From an uncultured Eubacteriales bacterium (GTDB taxonomy: Bacteria > Bacillota > Clostridia > Peptostreptococcales > Anaerovoracaceae): a stretch of DNA of 45,663 nt. Numbering within the stretch: position 1 is the first letter of the stretch; each line of letters opens with the position of its first letter. The notes beneath the pieces were generated by a model. It was not told the DNA's origin. It was given only the letters and a program-made list of their open reading frames with translations, and did not search any database. Shown here piece by piece: positions 8,653 to 19,848 of the stretch. The position numbers and the translations under genes are program-made. The stretch covers positions 1 through 45,663 of the forward strand of contig CACYFF010000014.1 in assembly GCA_902773665.1 (NCBI GenBank), read 5' to 3'.

Positions 8653-9717
8653 ATGAAAGATTTTCTGAAACGCAAGAATATCGAGATATCCCTCAAGCGC
8701 TACGGCATCGATGCGCTTGGTGCCATGGCGCAGGGTCTGTTCTGTTCTCTGCTCATCGGTACGATCATCCGCACGCTGGGTCAGCAGGCCGGCATCCAGT
8801 TCCTGACCGATATCGGCAGCTACGCCATGGCCGTTTCCGGACCCGCTATGGCCGTCGCCATCGGCTACGCGTTAAAGGCGGACCCCATGGTGCTCTTCTC
8901 GCTGGCCGCCGTCGGCTGGGCAGCGAACGCGGAAGGCGGCGCCGGAGGGCCGCTGGCGGTGCTGGTGATCGCCATCATCGCGGCGGAATTCGGCAAGGCG
9001 ATCTCCAAGGAGACCCGCATCGATATCCTCGTGACCCCGGCAGTCACCATCCTGGTGGGGGTCGCTCTGGCGAAACTCATCGCGCCGCCCATCGGCAGAG
9101 GCGCTTCCGCTTTCGGCCTGATGATCGATTCCGCAACCAAGCTGCAGCCCTTCCTGATGGGCATCGTCGTATCCGTCCTGGTGGGCATCGCCCTCACCCT
9201 TCCCATCAGCTCTGCCGCGATCTGCGCCGCACTGTCGCTGACGGGCCTTGCGGGCGGCGCTGCCGTAGCAGGCTGCTGCGCCCAGATGATCGGCTTCGCT
9301 TTCATGAGTTTTAAGGAGAATAAGGTCGGCGGGCTCGTCTCCCAGGGTCTGGGCACCTCCATGCTGCAGATGCCCAATATCGTAAAGAATCCGAAGATCT
9401 GGCTGCCGCCGATCATCGTTTCAGCCATCACAGGCCCCATCGCCACCTGCATCTTCCACATGGAGATGAACGGCGCACCCATCAATTCCGGCATGGGCAC
9501 CTGCGGTCTGTGCGGTCAGATCGGCGTCTGGACCGGCTGGCTGGCTCCCTCCGAAGCAGCCGTCGCAAAAGGCGCTGTCGCCATCGCGCCTGCCGCCATG
9601 GACTGGCTGGGCCTGCTGCTCATCTGTTTCGTCATCCCCGCCGTCCTCTGCCCCATCCTGCGCAAAGCTTTCGAGAAGATCGGCTGGATCAAGGAAGGCG
9701 ACCTGAAGCTGGAATAG
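8653..9717 (+). CDS. PTS EIIC-like membrane permease (PTS_EIIC_2 family)
   Basis: 354-residue, very hydrophobic protein with roughly nine to ten membrane spans, resembling the stand-alone PTS_EIIC_2 family. Typical features are Gly/Ala-rich helices, the conserved stretch VGGLVSQGLGTSMLQMPN and the motif NSGMGTCGLCGQIG. No EIIA or EIIB domain or gene is nearby, so coupling to the phosphotransferase system is unproven and the substrate is unknown. Cotranscribed with prsW (9-nt gap) and followed by a bidirectional terminator. Confidence 0.75.
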   Translation: MKDFLKRKNIEISLKRYGIDALGAMAQGLFCSLLIGTIIRTLGQQAGIQFLTDIGSYAMAVSGPAMAVAIGYALKADPMVLFSLAAVGWAANAEGGAGGPLAVLVIAIIAAEFGKAISKETRIDILVTPAVTILVGVALAKLIAPPIGRGASAFGLMIDSATKLQPFLMGIVVSVLVGIALTLPISSAAICAALSLTGLAGGAAVAGCCAQMIGFAFMSFKENKVGGLVSQGLGTSMLQMPNIVKNPKIWLPPIIVSAITGPIATCIFHMEMNGAPINSGMGTCGLCGQIGVWTGWLAPSEAAVAKGAVAIAPAAMDWLGLLLICFVIPAVLCPILRKAFEKIGWIKEGDLKLE

Positions 9718-9730
9718 TTTTACGCGATAC

Positions 9731-9757
9731 AAAAGCGGTCCGAAACGGACCGCTTTT
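9731..9757. terminator. Bidirectional terminator between the EIIC-like gene and the MORN gene
   Basis: Perfect 12-bp stem AAAAGCGGTCCG / CGGACCGCTTTT with a 3-nt loop and T-rich flanks on both strands. It serves both convergent genes. Confidence 0.9.
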
Positions 9758-9768
9758 TCTTTCACCGC

Positions 9769-9788
9769 AGGGACAAAGAACTGTCCCT
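9769..9788. repeat. Short palindrome resembling REP-type elements
   Basis: AGGGACA / TGTCCCT inverted repeat with a 6-nt centre (AAGAAC). Short GGGACA palindromes of this type are scattered in many genomes together with REP-associated transposases. Only this one copy is seen in the window, so the assignment is tentative. Confidence 0.35.
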
Positions 9789-9815
9789 TTTATAGACGCA
9801 ATGAACTGCACAGGA

Positions 9816-12800
9816 TCAAAACAACTCTTTCAGATTATCCTTAGCTTTTTCATCTCCCAGATCTGCCGCCTTTTGCCATAACGATTTCGCCTTGTCTCTG
9901 TCAAGGTGAACGCCATCTGCGTGATAATACAGATTGGCCAGATTATTCATGGCACCGGCATGACCTTGTGCGACAGCTTTTTCATACCATTCTGCAGCTT
10001 TCTTATAATCCCGGATAACACCTTTTCCCTCCAGGTACTCATCAAAGGGTAATTTATCATACATTACGCCCATTGCGAACTGCGCCTCAGCATGTCCCTG
10101 TAAAGCAGCTTTCTCAAACCACTTCAGCGCCTTATCCAGATCCAGGGAAACACCTTTCTTATAATAATATCGATAGCCTATCTCAAATTGGGCATCCACA
10201 TCGCCCTTCTCGGCTGCTGCTTCATACCACTTCGCGGCCTTTGCCTCATGATCGGGGAGATACTCCGCTTCCTCGTATGTGACGGCGATATTATATACGT
10301 CTTCTGCGTCTCCGAACTTTTCCACCCACGCAAACATCTCCTCGGCTTTGCCTGGATACTCCGGGTTGTCGGGATAATTTTGAACCATTCCAAGATACCG
10401 TTCCCCGATCTCCTCAAATTTCCAGGCAAGAGACGCTTTCTCGTCCTCGTTCAGCATTCCGATGACCGAGGCCTTTTCATACCAGTCGCCTGCATATTCA
10501 CTATAAAGTGTAAAACCACTTTCGTAAAAATATCCGTTGCCCTTTTCCAGACAGAATTCCACCTGTTCCCTTCTACGCTCGTCACCGGACGCATCGTATT
10601 CATAGGGCATGCCCTCCGGCAGCCTCTGTACGACGGAGATGGCGTCCGTACGCACGCGGGCGGTCTGCGGCACCTGATGGAACATTTTGCCGGTATTCGT
10701 ATCCTCCTGGATATGCCAACCGGTCAAATCGATGGATTCAAGGTTCGTGCAGCCCAGGAAAACATAACGCATATCCGTAACACGGTAAGTCTCCCAGTCG
10801 CTGAGGTCCAGCGTCCGCAGATTGCTGCAGCCTTCGAACATGGAAGACAGGTTGTGGACCTTGCTGACGTCCATCGAACACAGGTTCACCGTTTCCAGGG
10901 ACTTGCAGGATTCGAATAAACTGTGGCAGCTTTGAAGCGAAGTAGATGACCATGCCAGTACGTCGCCGATCGTACGGAGATTGGTACAACCTTCAAACAT
11001 ATATGCGATGTTCATTACGTTCTGCGGATCCCACATCGGCCCGGTCTGAATGCATTCCAGATTCGTGCACTTTCTGAACATCCAGCCCATATCGAGGACA
11101 TTCGAAACATCCCACGCGGAAAGATCCAGGGAGGACAGCGCAGTACAGCCATAGAACATGGTGCTCATATCCGTACATATCGAGACGTCCAGGTTGGACA
11201 GATCGGCTTCAGCGAGATTGCTCATGCCGGCAAATAATTGCTTTCCGTTGCTGATGCTGGCGCCCGGAAGCGCTTCAACAGAACGGACATCATCCCGGAT
11301 CTCCTCAAACGGAGTCTCATCCAGCTGTCCGGTGAGGGTCAGCTTGCCGGTTTCGGTATCGAATTCCCAGCCGTCTCCACTCTTTGTGAAATACACGGCA
11401 TTGGGGTCCGTCTGCGACGTCTTTGCTCCGGGCAGGCGGAGCACCTCTTTACGGATCGCTTCATCCTGACAGCGTACAGCACACAGCTCTTCGCAGCCAG
11501 CAAACAAGCGGTCAAAGGACTGCACAGAAGAAGCATCCCATCCGGACAGGTCCACTTCGCGCAATGCACTGCATCCATCAAAGGCACCGGATATACTGGA
11601 CACGGAGCCATTCCTGACGCCGAGGTCAACATTCCTGACCAAGCAGCAGGACTTGAACATATCCGTCATATCGTGGGCATTGGAAAGATCAAGTTCACGA
11701 AGGTCTATCTCTTTCAGATTTACGCACCCGTCAAACATGCTCCGGCACGTCTTTGCCCTGGAACCCTGTTTTACGACCACCTTTTCAATAAATCTCCGAT
11801 GGCGGAACCAGGCCGGTCTCCAGCTGCCCCAATCAGACAGTTCGCCGTCGATCGTCAGGATATGCCTGTCCTCTGAGAGATGCCAGCCGCAGGGTATGAC
11901 GCGGATACCATCCGGCAGCAGCTTTATGATGCTTTCGTCATTGGCGATCACGCGCGCAGTCTTCGGCACCTTCGAGAACATTTTTTCCGCCGATCTTCCC
12001 GTCATACGCCAACCGGATAGGTCGAGAGTCTCGAGCCTCTTGCAGCCGGCGAATAGCTGATCCATCACCTCAGCGTTGTATGTATACCATCCGCCAAGAT
12101 CCAGCGTCCGAAGGTTTTCGCATCCGGTAAACATATAATCGAACAGCTTCACTTTGCCCACGTTCATTGAACGAAGATCCAGATGAACGAGGGAACGGCA
12201 GTGGTTGAACATTTCGCCGCAGTTATTCAGTTCTGACGATGGCCAATGGACCATGTCAAAACTCCGCATCTTGCTGCACCACATAAACATTTGGTATGTG
12301 TCCTTGACCTTTTGAGGATTCCACAGCGGCCCGGTCTTGATGCTTTTCAATTCGTAACAATCTTTGAACATAGCTCTCATGGAGCAGACGTTCGATATGT
12401 CCCATGTGCTCAAGTCCAGAGACGTAAGACTAATGCATCCGCTGAACATGCCGGACATGTTTTCGCATGACGAGACATCCAGTTCAGTCAGGTCGGCTTC
12501 CCGAAGGGCCGTCATCCCGGCAAACAAATCGCTTCCGTCCCAGATACGGGCGCCTTTCAATGCCACGATAGAACGCACATCATGCTGGAAATCTTTAAAA
12601 GGTTTATGATGATAATTATACTGCCCAAGATCTCCGCTGATCGTGAGTCTGTAGGTTTTACTGTCATAGGACCAACTGCCGGCTGAAGCATACTTGGCGG
12701 GCTCTTTTTTCACCGGTTCACCGTTGTTAAACTCCCCTTCAATGATCTCGCCGCTCGCTTTTCGGAGAATACCTTTTCCGGTGCGTGCACCATCCACGAA

Positions 12801-13895
12801 ATCTCCTTCATATACATCGCCGTTCGCCCAGCGGAAGATGCCTTTGCCGGTTTGCTTGTTTTCTACGGAGTCTCCTTCATAGCTATTACCATTTGCCCAG
12901 GTGTAGATGCCTTTTCCGGTCCGCCAGCCATCCACAAAGTCGCCCTCATAGACATCGCCGTTCACCCAGCGGAAGATGCCTTTGCCGGTACGAACACCGT
13001 CTTCTACAAAGTCCCCTTCGTAAACGTCGCCGTTCGCCCAGCGGAAAATGCCTTTACCGACATGCTTTCCATCGACCGTGTCACCTTCGTAACTGTTGCC
13101 GTTCGCCCAGGTATAAATGCCCTTTCCGGTACGTGCGCCGTTCACAAAATCGCCTTCATAATGGTCGCCGTCCGGCCAGCGGAAGGCGCCTTTTCCGGTA
13201 CGTTCGCCCTTTACAAAATCACCCTCATAGACATTGCCGTTTGCCCAGGTATAAATGCCCTTTCCGGTACGCCAACCATCCAAAAAATCGCCCTCGTAGA
13301 CGTCTCCATCCGGCCAGCGGAAAATACCTTTGCCAGTGCGTTTTCCCTCTACAAAGTCACCCTCATAGACGTTGCCGTCCGACCAGGTAAAGACCCCTTT
13401 CCCGGTACGCTTCCCTTCTACAAAGTCCCCCTCATAGACATCGCCGTTCACCCAGCGGAAAACGCCTTTGCCGTTCCATTTACCTTCAAGAAAATCCCCC
13501 TCATAGATATTACCGTTTTTAAAGCGGGAAACACCTTTGCCGGTACGCTTCCCTTCTACAAAGTCCCCCTCATAGACATCGCCGTTCACCCAGCGGAAAA
13601 CGCCTTTGCCGTTTTGTTTGTTTTCTAAGAAATCTCCCTCATAGCTGTTTCCGTTCGCAAAGCGCAAGATCCCTTTGCCGGTCCGATTGCCGCTGACAAA
13701 ATCCCCTTCATAGACACTGCCTTTCGTGAAGCGCTTGATTCCTTTCCCGTTAGGCTGGCCATCGGCAAACATGCCCTCATAAGTATTTCCACTTTCAAAG
13801 ACGCACTTCCCCATTCCGTTGGGAACGCCGTCTTCCGCTTCGCCGGTATAGGTAAAATCGTCGTATGCAAGATCTGTTACTGTTTCGCGTGCCAT
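9816..13895 (-). CDS. Giant MORN / DUF285 / Sel1 repeat protein
   Basis: 1359-residue protein built almost only of repeats. Residues about 14-383 are sixteen 23-24-residue MORN units (consensus VYEGDFVEGKRTGKGIFRW), plus a degenerate seventeenth. Residues about 403-1100 hold three blocks of BspA-like DUF285 repeats (MFxGCxxLxxLDLSxWD). Each block is introduced by a W-x-(Y/F/L) strand ending in LTIxGxL, near 407, 669 and 838. Residues about 1218-1359 are Sel1/TPR-like repeats (AxWYEKAxxxGHAxAxxNLA). No signal peptide, membrane helix or cell-wall anchor is visible, which is unusual for DUF285 proteins and suggests a cytoplasmic scaffold. The ATG at 13895 follows AAGGAG; an in-frame ATG at 13922 has no site. 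It is the last gene of the lepA-hemW-glpK operon. Function unknown. Confidence 0.85.
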   Translation of the reverse strand: MARETVTDLAYDDFTYTGEAEDGVPNGMGKCVFESGNTYEGMFADGQPNGKGIKRFTKGSVYEGDFVSGNRTGKGILRFANGNSYEGDFLENKQNGKGVFRWVNGDVYEGDFVEGKRTGKGVSRFKNGNIYEGDFLEGKWNGKGVFRWVNGDVYEGDFVEGKRTGKGVFTWSDGNVYEGDFVEGKRTGKGIFRWPDGDVYEGDFLDGWRTGKGIYTWANGNVYEGDFVKGERTGKGAFRWPDGDHYEGDFVNGARTGKGIYTWANGNSYEGDTVDGKHVGKGIFRWANGDVYEGDFVEDGVRTGKGIFRWVNGDVYEGDFVDGWRTGKGIYTWANGNSYEGDSVENKQTGKGIFRWANGDVYEGDFVDGARTGKGILRKASGEIIEGEFNNGEPVKKEPAKYASAGSWSYDSKTYRLTISGDLGQYNYHHKPFKDFQHDVRSIVALKGARIWDGSDLFAGMTALREADLTELDVSSCENMSGMFSGCISLTSLDLSTWDISNVCSMRAMFKDCYELKSIKTGPLWNPQKVKDTYQMFMWCSKMRSFDMVHWPSSELNNCGEMFNHCRSLVHLDLRSMNVGKVKLFDYMFTGCENLRTLDLGGWYTYNAEVMDQLFAGCKRLETLDLSGWRMTGRSAEKMFSKVPKTARVIANDESIIKLLPDGIRVIPCGWHLSEDRHILTIDGELSDWGSWRPAWFRHRRFIEKVVVKQGSRAKTCRSMFDGCVNLKEIDLRELDLSNAHDMTDMFKSCCLVRNVDLGVRNGSVSSISGAFDGCSALREVDLSGWDASSVQSFDRLFAGCEELCAVRCQDEAIRKEVLRLPGAKTSQTDPNAVYFTKSGDGWEFDTETGKLTLTGQLDETPFEEIRDDVRSVEALPGASISNGKQLFAGMSNLAEADLSNLDVSICTDMSTMFYGCTALSSLDLSAWDVSNVLDMGWMFRKCTNLECIQTGPMWDPQNVMNIAYMFEGCTNLRTIGDVLAWSSTSLQSCHSLFESCKSLETVNLCSMDVSKVHNLSSMFEGCSNLRTLDLSDWETYRVTDMRYVFLGCTNLESIDLTGWHIQEDTNTGKMFHQVPQTARVRTDAISVVQRLPEGMPYEYDASGDERRREQVEFCLEKGNGYFYESGFTLYSEYAGDWYEKASVIGMLNEDEKASLAWKFEEIGERYLGMVQNYPDNPEYPGKAEEMFAWVEKFGDAEDVYNIAVTYEEAEYLPDHEAKAAKWYEAAAEKGDVDAQFEIGYRYYYKKGVSLDLDKALKWFEKAALQGHAEAQFAMGVMYDKLPFDEYLEGKGVIRDYKKAAEWYEKAVAQGHAGAMNNLANLYYHADGVHLDRDKAKSLWQKAADLGDEKAKDNLKELF
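12747..13856 (-). repeat. 69-nt tandem MORN-coding repeat array
   Basis: Sixteen units with a 69-nt (two with 72-nt) period, each coding one MORN repeat. A stretch of about 74 nt starting near 13402 is identical to one starting near 13540, an offset of exactly two units (138 nt), pointing to recent duplication. Confidence 0.9.
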
Positions 13896-13931
13896 AAAAG
13901 TGTTTCTCCTTGAAAGCGACAAGCTGATGTT

Positions 13932-14327
13932 TTATGCGATATTCTTCACAAAATACTCGTGGAAATCGCAGTGGTGGTTGCAGGGCTTTAAGAGGCGCAT
14001 GACCCGCATCCAAAGCACGAAGCATTCGCTGCCCGTGGTCACCGTGACCGGCGGGATGAGCGCGATGATGGAATGGGACAGCCCGCTCTCGCTCTCGATC
14101 TGCTGCCACGTGCCGAAGCGGGGGATCTCCCCATCCGTTTCGCCTTTCAGCACCACGGGAACGAACTCCGCCTTTTCCCCTTCTCTGCACAGCGCAGTGC
14201 CCGCCTCCACCGTCTCCAGCTTGGCGTCCATGCACTGCAGAAACCACTTGATATCCGCATCGTTTTCGATATGCGCAAAATACGGATGACCCTTGATAAG
14301 GGCCATCTCATCCGGATAGATCAGCAT
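13932..14327 (-). CDS. Truncated Crp/Fnr-type protein (ligand domain only)
   Basis: 131-residue product resembling the N-terminal cyclic-nucleotide-binding-like domain of clostridial Crp/Fnr regulators. KWFLQCMDAKLETVEAGTAL and CREGEKAEFVPVVLKGE match the first beta strands, and the end LKPCNHHCDFHEYFVKNIA matches the start of the dimerisation helix. The protein stops there, so the rest of that helix and the DNA-binding helix-turn-helix are absent. The next gene starts 36 nt further on. It therefore cannot act as an ordinary CRP repressor or activator: it may be a remnant, or a stand-alone sensor. A strong AAGGAGG site and 12-nt spacing from glpK show it is still placed for translation. Confidence 0.7.
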   Translation of the reverse strand: MLIYPDEMALIKGHPYFAHIENDADIKWFLQCMDAKLETVEAGTALCREGEKAEFVPVVLKGETDGEIPRFGTWQQIESESGLSHSIIALIPPVTVTTGSECFVLWMRVMRLLKPCNHHCDFHEYFVKNIA

Positions 14328-14339
14328 TTGTTTTCCTCC

Positions 14340-17053
<2,714 letters not shown>

Positions 17054-17070
<17 letters not shown>

Positions 17071-18865
17071 ACTTCAGCACCGCCGTAAACGCCTCCTGCG
17101 GCACTTCCACCGTGCCGAACTGACGCATGCGCTTCTTGCCTTCCTTCTGCTTTTCCAGCAGCTTCTTCTTCCGGGAGATGTCGCCGCCGTAGCACTTGGC
17201 CAACACGTCCTTGCGGTAGGCTTTTACGGTCTCCCGCGCGATCACCTTCTGCCCGATGGCGGCCTGGATCGGCACCTCGAACTGGTGCATGGGGATGACC
17301 TCCTTCAGCTTTTCGCACACGAAGCGGGCTCTGCCGTAGGCTTTGCTTTCGTGGACGATCATGGAGAAGGCGTCCACGATCTCCTTGTTCAGCAGGATGT
17401 CCAATTTTACGAGGTTGGAACGCTCATAGCGGTCGAATTCGTAGTCCAGGGAGCCATACCCTCTCGTCTTGGACTTGAGGGCGTCGAAAAAGTCGTAGAT
17501 GACCTCGTTCAGCGGCATGTCGTAATGCAGCGCCACCCGGTCCTCCGTGATGTATTCCATATGGGTCATGTTGCCCCGGCGGTCCTGGCACAGCGCCATG
17601 ATGGACCCGACGTAATCCTTGGGCAGCATGATGGTCGCCTTCACCATGGGCTCTTCGATGTGGTCGTATTCCGTGGGATTGGGCAGGTTGGACGGGTTTT
17701 CGATCATCACTTCCGAACCGTCGTGCATCACGACTTTGTAGATAACGGAAGGCGACGTCGTAATGATCTCCAGGTCGAACTCCCGCTCCAACCGTTCGAC
17801 GATGATCTCCATGTGCAGCAAGCCCAGGAAACCGCAGCGGAAGCCGTATCCCAGCGCCTGGGACGTCTCCGGCTCAAAGACGAACGCAGCGTCGTTCACC
17901 TGCAGTTTTTCCAGGCAGTCCTTTACGTTCTCGTACTTTTCGTCCGGCGTCGGATAGATGCCGCAGTACACCATGGGCTGCACTTTCTTGTAGCCGGGCA
18001 GATGCTCCTTCGCGGGGCGGTCCGCCAGTGTAATGGTATCGCCGACCCGGGCGTCGCGCACCTGTTTGATGGAGGCGCAGACGTAGCCTACAGATCCGGC
18101 AGAAAGCTCCTTTACCGGGGTCTGATACGGGGCGTTGACCCCGACTTCCGTCACATCGTACACGGCGCCGGTGTTCATCATCTTGATCTTGTCGCCGGCC
18201 TTCAAAACGCCGTCGAACACGCGGGTATAGATGACGACGCCCTTGTAATTATCGTAGTAGGAATCGAAGATCAGAGCCTTGAGAGGCGCTTCCGGGTCAC
18301 CGTTGGGCGCCGGGACCTTCTCCACGATGGCTTCCAGCACGCCTTCGATGTTGATGCCCTCCTTGGCGGAGATGAGGGGCGCATCGGAGGCGTCCAGGCC
18401 GATAACGTCTTCGATCTCCTGCTTCGCTTCGTCCGGGCGGGCGGAAGCGAGGTCGATCTTGTTGATGACCGGCACGATCTCCAGATCTTCATCGAGAGCC
18501 AGATACACGTTCGCCAGAGTCTGCGCTTCCACGCCCTGGGTGGCGTCAACGACGAGAACAGCGCCTTCGCAGGCCGCGAGGCTGCGGGAGACCTCGTAGT
18601 TGAAGTCCACGTGGCCCGGGGTATCGATCAGGTTGAAGATATATTCGTTTCCGTCCTTGGCTTTATACACGAGACGGCTGGTCTGGAGCTTGATCGTAAT
18701 GCCGCGCTCCCGTTCCAGATCCATGTTGTCCAGGAACTGCTCCTTCATGTCGCGCTGGGCTACGCTGCCGGTATTCTCCAGCAGGCGGTCTGCCAACGTG
18801 CTCTTGCCGTGATCGATATGTGCTATAATGCAGAAATTGCGGATGAATTGCTGTTGATCTTTCAT
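17054..18865 (-). CDS. lepA: Elongation factor 4 (LepA)
   Basis: Ribosome-associated GTPase of 603 residues involved in translation fidelity and ribosome biogenesis. G1 is [10 protein letters not shown]2 lies in the RGITI region, G3 is DTPGHVDF and G4 is NKID. The EF-G-like domains follow, then the LepA-specific C-terminal domain rich in basic residues ([20 protein letters not shown]). First gene of the lepA-hemW-glpK-crp'-MORN operon, with an AAGGA site and an extended -10 promoter about 35 nt upstream of the ATG. Confidence 0.97.
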
Positions 18866-18898
18866 GTTGCTTTCCTTTTCTCACAAATATACAGAATA

Positions 18899-18907
18899 AT
18901 TATACCA
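18899..18907 (-). promoter_or_regulatory. Extended -10 promoter for lepA
   Basis: Minus-strand TGG-TATAAT, a TGn extended -10 element, 34 nt upstream of the lepA start. No recognisable -35 hexamer is present. Confidence 0.6.
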
Positions 18908-18964
18908 TAATCAGCGGCTATCCGTCCGTTTATCTTAGGATCACATTCCCCGGCCACGAAATAG

Positions 18965-18993
18965 TTGCATTATGACACCTTTTTGAATAATAG
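18965..18993 (+). promoter_or_regulatory. Promoter of the XRE regulator gene
   Basis: TTGCAT (18965-18970), 17-bp spacer, TAATAG (18988-18993), on the plus strand. The expected transcript start near 19000 is overlapped by the palindrome at 19003-19017. Confidence 0.55.
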
Positions 18994-19002
18994 CGCATCC
19001 TG

Positions 19003-19017
19003 GTTACGATATGTAAC
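19003..19017. promoter_or_regulatory. Candidate operator of the XRE regulator
   Basis: Perfect inverted repeat GTTAC-GATAT-GTAAC just downstream of the -10 box of the regulator's own gene, the usual place for an autorepression site. Assignment to this regulator is inferred from position. Confidence 0.5.
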
Positions 19018-19056
19018 TTTTCTCTCGCTAAAATGAGACAGAAAGGAGCGCTTCCC

Positions 19057-19407
19057 ATGCAACTGATCGCTTCGAGACTGAAATATCTGAGAGACAGAGA
19101 GGAAGAATCACAGAAACAGGTAGCAGAAGCCCTGGACATCAAGCTGTCCACGTATAAGAGCTACGAGACGGCGCGCAGAAGGATCCCCGTGGACATCCTG
19201 CGCAACGCGGCGCTGCACTACGAGGTGACGATGGATTTCATCATCGGCATAACGGACATCCCCTACTCGATCAATAAAGAAGACGAAGAGATCATGCGGA
19301 AGTATTATTCTCTTAAAGAAGAGAACCAGCTGCGCATCCAGGAACGCATCATGACGTTCTACGAGACGGAACATCCGCCCAAAACGTTAAAAGATAAAAA
19401 CAAGTAA
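19057..19407 (+). CDS. XRE-family transcriptional regulator
   Basis: 116-residue regulator with an N-terminal lambda-repressor-type helix-turn-helix. RLKYLRDREEESQKQVAEAL, STYKSYETARRRIPVDIL and FIIGITD cover residues about 4-70, and a short charged C-terminal helix (residues about 78-116) is probably for dimerisation. The ATG at 19057 has AGAAAGGAG in front and is chosen over an upstream in-frame ATG at 19033. It is divergent from lepA and convergent with rpsT, and splits the rpsT-lepA pair. Its targets are not evident. Confidence 0.85.
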   Translation: MQLIASRLKYLRDREEESQKQVAEALDIKLSTYKSYETARRRIPVDILRNAALHYEVTMDFIIGITDIPYSINKEDEEIMRKYYSLKEENQLRIQERIMTFYETEHPPKTLKDKNK

Positions 19408-19441
19408 GGCCTTTGGCCTTTATGGAATATGAGACAAAGGA

Positions 19442-19469
19442 AAAAGCCCGGGAGACACTCCGGGCTTTT
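19442..19469. terminator. Bidirectional terminator between the XRE gene and rpsT
   Basis: AAAAGCCCGG / CCGGGCTTTT 10-bp stem with an 8-nt loop and T-rich flanks on both strands, between the two convergent genes. A smaller AAGGCC / GGCCTT hairpin overlaps the XRE stop codon. Confidence 0.9.
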
Positions 19470-19507
19470 ATCGCATTTAACTTATGCGCGTGTGGGGACG
19501 GGTGAGA

Positions 19508-19777
19508 TTACTCGGCCTTAGCCTTGTTGAAGGCCTTGGTCAGTCTCGAAACCTTTCTGGAAGCTGCGTTCTTATGGATGGTTCCCTTAGCGGCAGCCTT
19601 CATCAGTTTCTTTTCTGCCAGTGCTAACTTTTCCTTGGCGGTATCGATATCGCCAGCGGCGACAGCTCTTTCGAAGCCCTTGATGATGCCCTTCAGGCTG
19701 TTCTTGACGCGTCTGTTGATCGCAGTCTTCTTTTCGATAACACCGATTCTCTTCTTAGCAGATTTGATATTTGCCAT
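19508..19777 (-). CDS. rpsT: 30S ribosomal protein S20
   Basis: 89-residue basic, all-helical primary 16S rRNA binder: starts MANIKSAKKRI and contains KGTIHKNAASRKVSRL near the C-terminus, both family signatures. A single-gene unit with its own promoter and terminator. In related bacteria it commonly lies next to lepA; here the XRE gene separates them. Confidence 0.97.
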   Translation of the reverse strand: MANIKSAKKRIGVIEKKTAINRRVKNSLKGIIKGFERAVAAGDIDTAKEKLALAEKKLMKAAAKGTIHKNAASRKVSRLTKAFNKAKAE

Positions 19778-19816
19778 TTCTTTGATTCACCCCACTTTAC
19801 AAAATATCACCAGTAG

Positions 19817-19845
19817 AGTATACAGGGCATTTTGCGGAATTGCAA
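19817..19845 (-). promoter_or_regulatory. Promoter of rpsT
   Basis: Minus-strand TTGCAA (19845-19840), 17-bp spacer, TATACT (19822-19817). It lies in the few bases behind the metI stop codon, 40 nt upstream of the rpsT start. Confidence 0.7.
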
Positions 19846-19848
19846 GCG

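Noticed and set aside
12747-13856. Regular repeats that could suggest a CRISPR array
   Set aside because: The 69-nt units keep an open frame coding MORN motifs and have no unique spacers.
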